A DNA stretch of 64,000 nt from Lacrimispora sphenoides (GTDB lineage Bacteria > Bacillota > Clostridia > Lachnospirales > Lachnospiraceae): NCBI RefSeq assembly GCF_900105215.1, contig NZ_FOIP01000002.1, forward strand, positions 1-64,000. Direction: 5' to 3'. The notes beneath the pieces were generated by a model. The model saw only the letters and a list, made by a program, of their open reading frames with translations. It had not been told where the DNA came from and made no database searches. Within the stretch, counting starts at the first letter, position 1. Each line of letters begins with the position of its first letter. Both the position numbers and the translations under genes were made by a program. Positions 45,987 through 58,200 of the stretch are shown here, piece by piece.

Positions 45987-48900
45987 ATGAAAAAAAATGG
46001 AAAAAGAATATTAAGTTTTTGTCTTGCGGCTGTGATAGCAGTAACCACAGTTTGGTATGCCCCTCCATTAACAGCCTCAGCATCGTGGAAGACAAATATG
46101 GAGAAAGCTTTTGAGTTGCTTGCGTCCCCATCTGAAGCTACGATGCAAGTGTCAGAAGCTACACCATCGGAGGCTGTGCGGCCTGATAATAAGGCCACGC
46201 CATCGGAGACAGTACCCCCAGAGGAAAAAGCATCACCTTCTGAAGCGGAGAGGAAATTTATCAGAGTGGAACCGAAGGAGAAAGAAATTCCGGAATATTA
46301 CCAAAAGGCATCCTATGCCTATGCGGGCAGAAGGTTCTGGAAGTTTGAGGACCGATATGGAAACTTACAATACCGGGATTTTGGTTTTGTCCAGGGAGAG
46401 GCAGAATTTCCCCTCTGGTATGAAGCTGACGAGAATGGAGTTGTAAATGAGGAATTCATTTCCATAAGTTTGGATGATGAATACTACGATCTTGCACCAT
46501 ATATATTGGAGAGTCAAGAACCAAATGATGAAAATTGGAATGAACTTGAGCGGCAGTACGAAATGACTGTAACAAACAAGGAAAAGTTGCAATTTGACAA
46601 TTGGGATAGTTCCAATTACGACATTTGGCATATAAAAACAAATAAAATTGAAGAGGGGGATATTAAAGATTCTTATTTTTTCTACGGTTATATTAAGAAT
46701 ATTAAAAATGAAAATAATGTTAAATGGTTTGAATCTGATAAAAATGGCAATATAAAATTAATGCCAATACTACAAAGAGCAATGCTGTTAGATAATTACA
46801 GATCATTGAAATTATATTTTTATAATAATATACCAGGAGAAACAGACTCTAATTCGCCGTCTTATGATTTAACAGTTGGTAAATTTAGGAACAATGGTTT
46901 TCAATCTCAATATTCTGATGGCAGTGAAGATTTTTGGATGACTTTTAATGTAAAAGATTATAGCTTATCAGAAAATACGCAAATGATAACTTTTCCTAAA
47001 TTAGAAAAAGAGGGTTATACATTTTTAGGATATCTTCCAGAATTCTTTTCTTGTTTCTCACCAACAACAAATCTTTCGTTTTTTGCGAATGATATGCAAA
47101 CAAATCCGCAAAATTATGATTATTTGGTTGGCTATGATCCAAATTATGAGATTCCATTAAATGATAAATCGGGTGCTACTATATATGTACCGGCTGCGTC
47201 CTTTATGCACCCTATAAAATCCACCAAAAATTTAATGAAAACAACAACTGGATTTCCACTTATTCAGCCTGGTTCACAAACAAGTGTAACTTATTTAATA
47301 GGTGGAATAAATTCTAGTTATATTAATATGGCAGATAGGCCTAGTTCAATAAGTTTTTATGGTGTATGGGAAAAGGAAGGGATGGCTAAATTATCATTAA
47401 TAGATGATACTAGGCAAATCTTTTCTCAATGGGATGCAAATAGTGTTGAATTTTACATGTTTAACTCAGCATCAGTTTATTATAGAAGTATTTCTTATAA
47501 GGAATTTGGCACAACTTTAGATATTTCAAATTTGCTAACTAAAGATCCGTTTTCAGGAATCTATGCTTATGATACTGTGTATTTAAAAGATTATATAAAT
47601 TATTCAAAGTATCGTTTTGGAGGATATTTTTCAAATATTGCTGGAGGGGGCCAAAGATTAAATACTAAAAATTATACATATGATAAACCTGATGATAAAT
47701 ATTATGCTTATTGGTATGATCCAAATGGTACATTTTCAGCATATTATTTTGATGATGAAAATTTTACCAATAGATTAAAGAAAGAAGATGTTAAAGCTGG
47801 AGGTAAAAGCATACCACCTGAAGCACCATTAAAACCAGGATATATATTTACTCATTGGGAAGATCCCAGATCCCCTTCAATGAGACCTGATTATATAATA
47901 AAAACATTAACTTTTGTTCCTAAATATGTTAAAGAAGAATATTTTAAAGTAACATTTGAGGATTGGGATGGAAAGGTTATTAGTGAACAAAATATTCAAA
48001 TAGGCAGCAATGCCATCCCACCTGCTGATCCAGTAAGGGAGGGCCATACATTTTTAGGTTGGGATAAACCTTATATAAACATACAAAATGATGTAATTAT
48101 TACCGCTCAATATAAAGCAAATAATTATAACATTACACTTGACGCAAATGGTGGTCTATTTAACAGTCATGATGGAAAAACAGAGATATCATTTGAGGTA
48201 GGTGAAGGATATGATTTAAATTCCTTAATATATGGGAAGGTCGAAAATAGACCCTCAATGCAATATCATGCTTTTGAAGGATGGTATACGGAAAGGGTGG
48301 ATGGCGATAAGTATGATGAATCTAAATCAAATATCATGCCATCTTCAGATTTGAACCTATATGCTCATTGGAATCGTACATCATATCAGGTAACTTATAA
48401 AGATTGGGACGGAAAAACATTAAAGACTGAGGAAGTTTCCATTGGAGCTGACGCAACACCGCCAACAGATCCAACCCGGACAGGGTACACCTTCACTAAA
48501 TGGGATAAGACTTCCGCAAACATTCAGGAACATACGGTTATTACCGCCCAGTACACCATCAACAGCTATAAGCTGACCTTAGATGGAAACGGTGGAATGG
48601 TGGCTGGAGGTTCCACTAAAGCAGTACAAATTAATTATGAGGCCTCGTTCGATCAGGCTCTCACAGATGGAAGAGACCAGGCGACCCGGACGTATTATAC
48701 CTTTGCTGGCTGGTATTCATCTCCAACCGGAGGAACGAAGTACAGCTTTACCGGGAATACAATGCCGGATTCCAACGTTACTGCGTATGCTCATTGGGAC
48801 CGTAGTTCAAGCCTTGTTACCTATCAGGATTGGGACGGGAAAGAACTGAAAACCCAGGTGGTAGCTATTGGAGATGACGCAACACCGCCAACAGATCCAA

Positions 48901-51900
48901 CCCGGACAGGGTACACCTTCACGAAATGGGATAAGACTTCTACAAACATTCAGGAACATACGGTTATTACCGCCCAGTATACCATTAACGGACACAAACT
49001 GATCTTAGATGGAAATGGGGGAACCATGGAAGGCAGCTCTGTGAAAGAGCTAGGTTTCAAATATGGAGAATCTTATGACCAGGCTCTTACAGATGGAAGG
49101 GACCAGGTGACCCGGACGTATTATACATTTGATGGTTGGTATTCTTCTCCAACCGGAGGAACGAGGTACGACTATACCGGGAACACAATGCCGGATTCCA
49201 ATATCACTGTGTATGCCCATTGGGTCCGCAACTCAAGCCTTGTTACTTATCAGGATTGGGATGGGAAAGAACTAAAAACTCAGGTGGTGGATATTGGAGC
49301 AGACGCTACACCGCCAACAGAACCAACCCGGCCAGGCTATACCTTCTTCAAATGGGATAAGCTTTCTACAAATATTCAAGACCATACGGTTATTACCGCC
49401 CAGTATACCATAAACGGTCACAAGCTGACCTTGGATGGAAATGGGGGAACCCTGGAAGGAAGCGCTGTGAAGGAGCTTGGCTTCAAATATGGAGAATCTT
49501 ATGACCAGGCTCTTGCAGATGGAAGAGACCAGGTGACCCGGACGTATTATACATTTGACGGTTGGTATTCTTCTCCAACCGGAGGAACGAAGTATAGCTT
49601 TACCGGGAATACAATGCCGGATTCCAACGTTACTGCGTATGCTCATTGGGACCGTAGTTCAAGCCTTGTTACCTATCAGGATTGGGACGGGAAAGAACTG
49701 AAAACCCAGGTGGTGGCTATTGGAGCTGACGCTACACCGCCAGCAGAACCAACCCGGACAGGGTACACCTTCACTAAATGGGATAAGACTTCCGCAAACA
49801 TTCAGGAACATACGGTTATTACCGCCCAGTACACCATCAACAGCTATAAGCTGACCTTAGATGGAAACGGTGGAATGGTGGCTGGAGGTTCCACTAAAGC
49901 AGTACAAATTAATTATGAGGCCTCGTTCGATCAGGCTCTCACAGATGGAAGAGACCAGGCGACCCGGACGTATTATACCTTTGCTGGCTGGTATTCTTCT
50001 CCAACCGGAGGAACAAAGTACGACTATACCGGGAATACAATGCCGGATTCCAATGTCACTGTGTATGCCCATTGGGTCCGCAACTCAAGCCTTGTTACTT
50101 ATCAGGATTGGGACGGGAAAGAACTGAAAACCCAGGTGGTGGATATTGGAGCTGACGCTACACCGCCAACAGAACCAACCCGGCCAGGCTACACTTTTTC
50201 AAAATGGGATAAGCTTTCTACAAATATTCAGGACCATACGGTTATTACTGCCCAGTATACCATAAACGGCCACAAGCTGACCTTGGATGGAAATGGGGGA
50301 ACCATGGAAGGCAGCGCTGTGAAAGAGCTAGGCTTCAAATATGGAGAATCTTATGACCAGGCACTTGCAGATGGTAGAGACAACGTAACCCTCAAGTATT
50401 ATACCTTTGCTGGCTGGTATTCTTCTCCAACCGGAGGAACGAAGTACGACTATACCGGGAATACAATGCCGGATTCCAATGTCACTGTGTATGCCCATTG
50501 GGTCCGCAACTCAAGCCTTGTTACTTATCAGGATTGGGACGGGAAAGAACTGAAAACCCAGGTGGTGAATATTGGAGCTGACGCAACACCGCCAACAGAA
50601 CCAACCCGGCCAGGCTACACTTTCTCAAGATGGGATAAGCTTTCTACAAATATTCAAGACCATACGGTTATAACCGCCCAGTATACCATAAACGGCTATA
50701 AGCTGACCTTAGATGGAAATGGGGGCAGTATGGAAGGAAGCGTGGTGAAGGAATGGACCGTAAACTATAATGATTCACTCGACCAGATCCTTACCGATGG
50801 AAAAAATGAAGTCAGTCAGCCAGGATATACTTTTGACGGCTGGTATACTTCTCCAACAGGAGGAAATAAATACACCTACAGCGGAAACCGGATGCCAGCA
50901 TCAGATATCACCGTGTACGCACACTGGAAAGAGAAATCTTACACAGCAAGCTTTGATCCTGACCATGAAAAATGGACAGGAGGTGTAATCCAGAGAGTAT
51001 ACACCGCTGGCACAGAACTTGGAAGCCTTCCTGCACCTGAAATCTATGGCTGGGAGTTCCTCGGCTGGTGGACAGGAATAAATGGGACTGGAGAGAAGAT
51101 AGCAGAAGATACCAGAACGGGAACGCAGAATGTGGCCTACTATGGAAACTGGAAAGTGAAACAGTGCACGATTCATTTTAATAAAAACATGAGTACAGTA
51201 GAGAAAAATCCAGAAGATAAGATCATTCCCTATGGTGAGGTGGTAGGAAATCTGCCAGTCATAAATGCAGAGGGATATATCTTCTTAGGCTGGTACACAG
51301 CTCCATCCGGAGGGGACAAGGTAATAGAAACAACACCAGCACCACTTGGAGAGACGACTTATTACGCTCATTGGAATAAAAAGTCAGAACCCACGGAACC
51401 AGAACCCTCTAACCCAGGACCTTCCAAACCAGATACCACCAATGAATCCGGAAAGAACGATGAGGAGACAAAACCTGTAGATCCAGGCATTGACACTAAA
51501 ACAAAGCCAACAGTACCGGATACGGGAGGAACTTTTACGGTAAATCCTGTTGATCCTCGCGATGTCACCTATACCAAACCAGACGGAACGGTAGCAAGGG
51601 ATGAATGGGTTGGTGACGGAGAGGACTGGTATCATGTTAATCCTGATGGAAAATTAAATTATGATTGGTTCCTGGAAGGTGAAAAAACCTGGTACAAGCT
51701 GAACAAGGAACCAGGAGCCAAGTTTGGGGCTGCGTTAATTGGCTGGAATTACGAACCAATGGATTACAAGCGTTATTTCTTTGATCCAGGAACAACAAAA
51801 ATGCTTACTGGGTGGCAGCGCATTGATAATAAATCATACTACTTCACAGAAAAGAATGAACGTGTTACCTATTTGGGAGACAATAAGATAGGGTGGTTAT

Positions 51901-52028
51901 TTGATTTTGAGATACTTAATACACCTCTGAGTCTGTTGGACCGGCCGTATGGTTCCATGTATCGAAATGAATATACTCCAGATGGAAATTGGGTAGACGA
52001 AAACGGGGTATGCATAGATAAAAAATAG
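45987..52028 (+). CDS. Secreted InlB B-repeat (Flg_new) protein with wall-binding tail
   Basis: The 2,013-residue protein has a signal peptide cut near ASA (residue 32) and a Pro/Ser/Glu stretch with repeated '(A/S)(T/S)PSE(A/T)' (about 48-85). Residues about 220-800 are AT-rich, unassigned sequence with diverged InlB-type units. From 802 to 1653 are six tandem units of 142 residues, each with two InlB B-repeat halves (VTYQDWDGKELK...ITAQY and KLTLDGNGG...GWYSSPTGG...YAHW), two more diverged units following. A Pro-rich linker (about 1800-1850) precedes glucan-binding-like repeats (about 1860-2013; DWYHVNPDGKLNYDWF, GWQRIDNKSYYFTEKNE). InlB B-repeats form elongated beta-grasp rods in surface proteins. 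The protein is probably held non-covalently to the wall. No sortase motif. AGGAGAAAA precedes the ATG. Confidence 0.8.
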   Translation: MKKNGKRILSFCLAAVIAVTTVWYAPPLTASASWKTNMEKAFELLASPSEATMQVSEATPSEAVRPDNKATPSETVPPEEKASPSEAERKFIRVEPKEKEIPEYYQKASYAYAGRRFWKFEDRYGNLQYRDFGFVQGEAEFPLWYEADENGVVNEEFISISLDDEYYDLAPYILESQEPNDENWNELERQYEMTVTNKEKLQFDNWDSSNYDIWHIKTNKIEEGDIKDSYFFYGYIKNIKNENNVKWFESDKNGNIKLMPILQRAMLLDNYRSLKLYFYNNIPGETDSNSPSYDLTVGKFRNNGFQSQYSDGSEDFWMTFNVKDYSLSENTQMITFPKLEKEGYTFLGYLPEFFSCFSPTTNLSFFANDMQTNPQNYDYLVGYDPNYEIPLNDKSGATIYVPAASFMHPIKSTKNLMKTTTGFPLIQPGSQTSVTYLIGGINSSYINMADRPSSISFYGVWEKEGMAKLSLIDDTRQIFSQWDANSVEFYMFNSASVYYRSISYKEFGTTLDISNLLTKDPFSGIYAYDTVYLKDYINYSKYRFGGYFSNIAGGGQRLNTKNYTYDKPDDKYYAYWYDPNGTFSAYYFDDENFTNRLKKEDVKAGGKSIPPEAPLKPGYIFTHWEDPRSPSMRPDYIIKTLTFVPKYVKEEYFKVTFEDWDGKVISEQNIQIGSNAIPPADPVREGHTFLGWDKPYINIQNDVIITAQYKANNYNITLDANGGLFNSHDGKTEISFEVGEGYDLNSLIYGKVENRPSMQYHAFEGWYTERVDGDKYDESKSNIMPSSDLNLYAHWNRTSYQVTYKDWDGKTLKTEEVSIGADATPPTDPTRTGYTFTKWDKTSANIQEHTVITAQYTINSYKLTLDGNGGMVAGGSTKAVQINYEASFDQALTDGRDQATRTYYTFAGWYSSPTGGTKYSFTGNTMPDSNVTAYAHWDRSSSLVTYQDWDGKELKTQVVAIGDDATPPTDPTRTGYTFTKWDKTSTNIQEHTVITAQYTINGHKLILDGNGGTMEGSSVKELGFKYGESYDQALTDGRDQVTRTYYTFDGWYSSPTGGTRYDYTGNTMPDSNITVYAHWVRNSSLVTYQDWDGKELKTQVVDIGADATPPTEPTRPGYTFFKWDKLSTNIQDHTVITAQYTINGHKLTLDGNGGTLEGSAVKELGFKYGESYDQALADGRDQVTRTYYTFDGWYSSPTGGTKYSFTGNTMPDSNVTAYAHWDRSSSLVTYQDWDGKELKTQVVAIGADATPPAEPTRTGYTFTKWDKTSANIQEHTVITAQYTINSYKLTLDGNGGMVAGGSTKAVQINYEASFDQALTDGRDQATRTYYTFAGWYSSPTGGTKYDYTGNTMPDSNVTVYAHWVRNSSLVTYQDWDGKELKTQVVDIGADATPPTEPTRPGYTFSKWDKLSTNIQDHTVITAQYTINGHKLTLDGNGGTMEGSAVKELGFKYGESYDQALADGRDNVTLKYYTFAGWYSSPTGGTKYDYTGNTMPDSNVTVYAHWVRNSSLVTYQDWDGKELKTQVVNIGADATPPTEPTRPGYTFSRWDKLSTNIQDHTVITAQYTINGYKLTLDGNGGSMEGSVVKEWTVNYNDSLDQILTDGKNEVSQPGYTFDGWYTSPTGGNKYTYSGNRMPASDITVYAHWKEKSYTASFDPDHEKWTGGVIQRVYTAGTELGSLPAPEIYGWEFLGWWTGINGTGEKIAEDTRTGTQNVAYYGNWKVKQCTIHFNKNMSTVEKNPEDKIIPYGEVVGNLPVINAEGYIFLGWYTAPSGGDKVIETTPAPLGETTYYAHWNKKSEPTEPEPSNPGPSKPDTTNESGKNDEETKPVDPGIDTKTKPTVPDTGGTFTVNPVDPRDVTYTKPDGTVARDEWVGDGEDWYHVNPDGKLNYDWFLEGEKTWYKLNKEPGAKFGAALIGWNYEPMDYKRYFFDPGTTKMLTGWQRIDNKSYYFTEKNERVTYLGDNKIGWLFDFEILNTPLSLLDRPYGSMYRNEYTPDGNWVDENGVCIDKK
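48390..50945 (+). repeat. Six near-identical 426-bp tandem repeats
   Basis: Units begin at 48390, 48816, 49242, 49668, 50094 and 50520 (each GTxACxTATxAxGATTGGGA). Units 1 and 4, exactly 1,278 bp apart, are almost identical over their first half to two-thirds. Such repeats recombine easily, so copy number is likely to vary. All units keep the reading frame. Confidence 0.85.
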
Positions 52029-52036
52029 GAGGAAGA

Positions 52037-52165
52037 ATGAACAAAAAGATGATGGAAGGGACGGCATACACATTGTGTGCCGCCCTGATAATGACATCAG
52101 TGCCAAGTTTGGAAGTTTATGCCGATACAGTCCTTCTTTCCGGGGAGCCACCCTTCCCAGGCTGA
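52037..52165 (+). pseudogene. Truncated secreted-protein ORF (42 aa)
   Basis: ATG 52037 has a strong site (AGGAGGAAG). The product is a signal peptide (MNKKMMEGTAYTLCAALIMT...YA) followed by only about ten residues (DTVLLSGEPPFPG) and a TGA. It looks like the start of a surface protein gene of the same sort as its neighbours, cut short by deletion. It may still be a secreted peptide. The rest of the gap to 52250 shows only the hairpin at 52184. Confidence 0.45.
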
Positions 52166-52183
52166 GAAGATTCATGTGCCTTC

Positions 52184-52210
52184 AGACCTTTGTTTATTAA
52201 ACAGAGGTTT
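52184..52210. other. Hairpin before the methylase-helicase gene
   Basis: AGACCTTTGTTT (52184-52195) pairs with AAACAGAGGTTT (52199-52210), including two G-T pairs, with loop ATT. No T run follows, so it is either a weak terminator or an mRNA structure 40 bp before the next start codon. Confidence 0.4.
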
Positions 52211-52249
52211 GCATTATAAAAACAACTCTGGAGAGGAAGTGATAGTTTT

Positions 52250-55200
52250 ATGAATAGGGAAATAAGTCGTATTTCAAAACTTATTGATGTAAGAAAATAT
52301 TATAATGATGCATTAAATCAAATTCGAAGCTCAGAAGATGCTTGGAAAGCTTTTTTAACAAGCGAGGGTAAGTTCATACACTATCCTTTTGACGTACAGT
52401 TAATGATTCATTCACAACGGCCAGGAGCCACGGCGTGTGCGTCTTATTCACAGTGGAACGCAATTAATTGCGTCCCACGCAAAGGAAGTAAAGGTATACC
52501 GTATGTAGATTATTCCAAAAGAAAGCCGCAGCTACAATATTTATTTGACATTGCGGATGTTATTTCAAGGAATCAAAGCCCACTCCCTCAATTGTGGAAT
52601 TTTCCTGAAGAAAAAAGTTATGTTTCTGAATTGACAGGAGACAATTCTGAAAGTTCTATAGAATCAAAGATGTGGAATTACATCAAAGGGTTTATTGACC
52701 GAGAAGAGACAGAAGATTTGCTGAGAGAACTTAATAATGATGATTCTGCAATTCTTTCTAAGGAGATAGACGAACTTCAAGATTATTTTCATGCATCCGT
52801 TGCATATGCTGTTTTTTCAAGGTGTGATCTCGATTTGGATATTTGTGATAGACTCAATGAACCACTATTAAGAAATAATAGTTATTCTGTTCAGAACTTA
52901 GATTGTAATGGGCTATATGTAATAAATGATGGAATTATCAGATTTTCAAAACCAGTTTATCAGGAAATAAGGGAACAGATTAAACTATTGGAAAATGCTC
53001 CAATTAATGTAAGAGTAGAAACAGTTCCGGTGCAGACTCCTACAGATGAGAGGCTAGAAGAAACAGTTTATTCGACTGAAAGACCTTATGGCCAGCTTAA
53101 ATTACCTATTTTTGAAAGCGAAGATATTAATAAAAAGGATCTTGCTATTGAAAGAATAACAGAGCCAATTACGGAGGAAGATTTTCCCGGTAATTGGAAT
53201 AATCCGATTCAAGCAGATCAGATACCAAAACCATTACTTCAGACTGTTTTAAAAACAGGTGGAAATATTCAGCATAGTAAATTCCAAATTGAAAAATTTT
53301 ATGTTGGTACTTCGGCATTAGAAGTTGCATCAGATCGAGCTAAGGCTATTAAAAAAGAATATGGTCAATCAGGAAGTTCTTTTAAGCCAGACGATGGCTA
53401 CGAAGGTGTATATTCTATTAGTACAATGGCCAAGGAAATGGAACTACAATGGAAAACGCAAGGATTATGTTATCGGGCTAAAGTGGCATGGAATACAGTT
53501 GAAAAGACAATCCACTCAATGATTAGCGCAGACGAATATATTACCCCAGAAGAACGACTGGAATACAGGAAAGAAATTGCTTTCAGTGCAGCTATGAATA
53601 ATACACATGGTTTTATTAAAATAGGGGGAGCTGGAGATTTCATAGAGTTTGAGCGGAAAGGAGAGATTTGGACAAATCCTTCTGCTGAAATTATGTTGCC
53701 AGAAACTGCGGGAGAAATATCAGAGGACAAGCTTGAACAGATTGCAGAAATTTCTTATACGGTTGATACACTTAGTGGTTCCAAGCTATGTGTGAATGAA
53801 ATAAAACTGAAAATGATGCAGGAAGGTTTGGTTATTTATTCACCAGATGAGTCTGGTTCTTTGGTACAGACGTATTCCGCAGATGAATTTAATCCGGAGT
53901 ATGATTTGATGGAAGCTGTACAATCCAGTACCTCTTTGGATTTTACAGTTGAACAGGACATTACACTTGATTATAAACAAGTCATAGAAGTGAACAAAGA
54001 TGAAATAAATATTGATATTTCATCGCCAGGTAATTATAGAATTGAAGATTTACATTTAAATGATGGTGGTGGGCCTAAGGCCAAGTTTAAGCAAAATATA
54101 GAAGCAATTAAAGTATTAAAAACAATAGAGGCGGATCAACGATCTGCCACATATGAAGAACAAGCAGTTTTGGCTGGTTTTGTAGGATGGGGTGGTCTCG
54201 CATATGTATTTGATGAGTCGAAAGATGCCTGGGCAAATGAATACCAGGATTTACATGAATTGTTGACAAAGAATGAGTATTTAGCAGCCAGAGCGTCAAC
54301 ACTAAATGCCCATTATACATCTCCATTAATTATCCAAAGTATATACCAGGCACTTGAAAATATGGGGGTAAAAAGGGGGAACATTTTGGAACCGGCCTGT
54401 GGTTCTGGTAACTTTTTTGGTATGCTTCCGGCTTCCATGTCTGAATGTCAGCTGTATGGTGTTGAACTTGATGATTTGACTGGTAGAATTGCAAAACAAC
54501 TTTATCCGGATGTAAATATAAGCATTACTGGGTATGAAAAAACTAAATACCCAAATAATTTTTTTGATGGGGTTGTGGGAAACGTCCCCTTTGGTGATTA
54601 CAAAGTCTCTGATCGTATCTATGATAAGTATAATTTTTCTATTCATGATTATTTTATTGCTAAGGGCCTAGATCAGCTGCGCCCAGGTGGTGTGATGGCT
54701 GTGATAACTTCCAGCTGGACCATGGATAAGAAAAACTCATCAGCCCGAAAGTATTTTGCTGAGAGAGCTAATTTAATAGGTGCAATTCGTCTGCCTGACA
54801 ATGCATTCAAAGCAAATGCTGGCACGGAAGCAGTGACAGATATACTTTTTTTCCAAAAGTTAGATCATGTACCTGATCCTAACCCGCTATGGTTATATGT
54901 GGATCAAAATATTAGAGATAAGGATCCTATAAGAGTTGGGGATATCGTGACAACAAGTCAATATGATTATTCCACATACAGGAAAAAAGAATTTGATGCA
55001 CGAGTCATAGAAATTCAGCAAATGGATAATAAAGTATTCTACGATTTACAGGCACTAGATGATAGCCAGACTGAACTTAGACAAAATGATGAGAACGTTA
55101 CATTAAAAGAACGTGGAGGAATGGTCTATAGCTGTAACCGCTATTTCATAGAAAATCCTCATATGGTACTGGGAGAATTTCAATTCGTATCCGGTCCGTT

Positions 55201-58200
55201 CGGTGAACGATTGACATGCAGGGCTACCGATTCTGATTTGAATGATAAGCTGAAAGCTGTGGTTAATAAATATATCCATTGTGAATTTTCTAATACTTAT
55301 GTCAAAAGCGATGCTGAAGCGGAAAAAACAAACATTATTTCGGCAGATCCCCAGGTTAGAAACTATACCTATGCTTTGGTGAATGATGATATTTACTATC
55401 GCACAGATTCAGTTATGGTTTTAGAGCAAATAAGTTCTAAGGATTTGTCCCGGATGAAAGCAATGATTGAATTGCGGGATATGGGGTATGAGTTGCTGGA
55501 TGCAGAACTAAATAATGATTCCGATTATAGCATTGATGCTAAAATGTCGAAGCTAAATGAGCTATATGATATATTTGTTGAACATTTTGGTGTAATTCAT
55601 TCCAAAGAGAATAAGAAGCTGTTTTCAAAGGATGTTACATACAGTTTTCTGTGCAGCTTTGAGATAATGGATGATAACAATGATGTTTCCGGAAAAGCAG
55701 CATTATTCTCAAAACGTGTTATCAATCCCAAAGCTGAGATAACACATGTAGACACGGCAAATGAAGCATTGATGATGTCATTATCAGAAAAAGGGCGTAT
55801 TGTTCTTGATTACATGGCCGGACTTGTGGGGAAAGAGAAAAGCGAGCTAGTTTCTGATCTGAGAGGGGTAATTTTTAAAGACCCAGATAAAACCGGTGAG
55901 GATGAGTATTCGGGTTTTGTCACTGCCGACGAATATCTGTCTGGAAATGTAAAACGTAAGCTGGAGAAAGCCATACAAAGTGTGGAGCAAGATTCACAAT
56001 ATGATATAAACGTACAATATTTACAGCAGGTACAGCCTGAACCGTTGGAAGCATCGCAAATAGATGTACGCTTGGGAGCTACCTGGATTGAGCCGGAATA
56101 CATTGAACAGTTTTTAAAAGAAACATTTCAATTGCAAGATTGGCGATTTACAGATACGGCAAATAAAAGTGAGCGTCTTACGGTATCGTTTGAAAAACTC
56201 AATGGTGAATGGAATATCAGTAATAAGGTTGTAGGTGATTCAATACTCCTTGCTACTACCAAGTATGGTACTCCAAGAAAAAATGGGTTTCATATCCTTG
56301 AAAACTGTTTGAATTTACGAGATTCAAAAGTTTATGACCAGAAGTGGAACACTGAGAAACAGCGTTACGACTCCATTCTGAATAAAGAGGAAACAGCCAC
56401 ATGTAATCAGAAAGCCGAAGCGATAAAGGCCGAATTCGAGAACTGGATATTTGCGGAACCAGATCGTAGAAATTATCTCGTACATAAGTACAATAATCTT
56501 TATAACAACAATCGGCCACGACAGTATGATGGATCTCATCTTACCTTTCCGGGAATGAACCCGGAAATCAAGCTGATGCCCCATCAAAAGAATGCGGTAG
56601 CCCGGACTCTATATGGTGGTAATGCTCTGCTTGCTCATGTGGTTGGTGCTGGAAAGACGTATGAAATAACTGCGTCGGTGATGGAACAGAAGCGAATCAG
56701 TTTATGTAATAAAGCTATGATTGTAGTTCCTAACCACCTTACTGAGCAATGGGGGCGAGAGTTTACCGATTTATATCCCTCAGCTAACACTTTAGTTGCA
56801 AAAAAGGATGATTTTATTCCAGCCAGAAGGCGGGAATTTTGCTCAAAAATTGCTACTGGGGAGTATGATGCGGTAATAATTGGTCATACGCAGTTTGAAA
56901 AGATTCCGTTATCAGTTGAGCGGCAGCGGTATTATATTGATCGTCAAATAGCGGCTATAGAGAGAGCTATTGAAGAACAAAAGGCAGAGTCCGGACAATC
57001 GTTTACTGTTAAACAGCTGGAAAAAACAGAAAAGAGATTACAGGCCAAGCTTGAAAAGCTAAATAATGAAGGAAAAAAAGATAATGTAATTACATTTGAG
57101 CAGTTGGGAATTGATAGATTGTACGTTGATGAAAGCCACAGCTATAAAAATTTATATCTCTATACCAAAATGTCAAATGTAGCTGGCATTCAGCAGACCG
57201 AGGCTCAGAAAAGTACCGATATGTACATGAAGTGCCAGTATATGGATGAGATAACTCCGGGAAAATGTGGCATTGTGTTTGCATCTGGTACACCAATCAG
57301 TAATTCAATGACAGAACTGTACACAAACATGCGTTATCTTCAGTCAGATTTACTAGAGCGTTATGGATTAGAGAATTTCGATGCATGGGCTTCCACTTTT
57401 GGTAATATTCAAACGGCCATAGAGCTGTCTCCAGAGGGAACTAATTACCGAGCTAAAAAAAGGTTTTCAAGCTTTTTTAACATCCCAGAATTAATGAGTC
57501 TCTGGAAAGAGGCAGCTGATGTTCAAACAGCCGATATGCTTGATTTGAGTGTACCAACAGCTACTTATGTAAATGTCAAATTAAAGCCGACTAAGCTGCA
57601 AGAGAAGATGGTGGAATCTTTAGCTGAACGGGCTGATGCAGTGCGGAATGGGGATATTGATCCAAGCGTAGACAATATGCTGAAAATCACAAACGATGGC
57701 CGCAAGTTGGCCCTGGACCAGAGATTGATTAGTCCCAACATGCCGGATGTACCTGTTTCCAAGGCGAATGTTTGTGCACAGAAGGCATATGAGATTTGGG
57801 AGCAGACCAAGGCTCAAAGGTCTGCACAAATCATATTCTGTGATTTATCAACACCAAAGCCAGACGGTAGTTTCAGTGTCTACGATGCAATTAAAAAGAA
57901 ATTGGTTGAACTGGGAGTGCCTACGGAAGAAATTGCATTTATACATGACGCAAAAACTGATATACAGAAAGATAAACTATTTAAGCAGGTTAGAAGCGGA
58001 GAGAAGCGATTCCTGCTTGGTTCGACTTTTATGATGGGAGCCGGAACTAATGTGCAGCGGAACCTGATTGCTGAACATCATCTGGATGTTCCATGGCGGC
58101 CATCAGATATAGAGCAGCGTGAAGGGCGAATTATCAGGCAGGGCAATGAGAATGACCATGTTTGGGTTTTCAGGTATATAACAAGCGGCACGTTCGATGC

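Noticed and set aside
48583-50127. Paired 88-residue ORFs at 48583 and 49861 in another frame
   Set aside because: They are shadows caused by the tandem repeats of the InlB gene, not genes.
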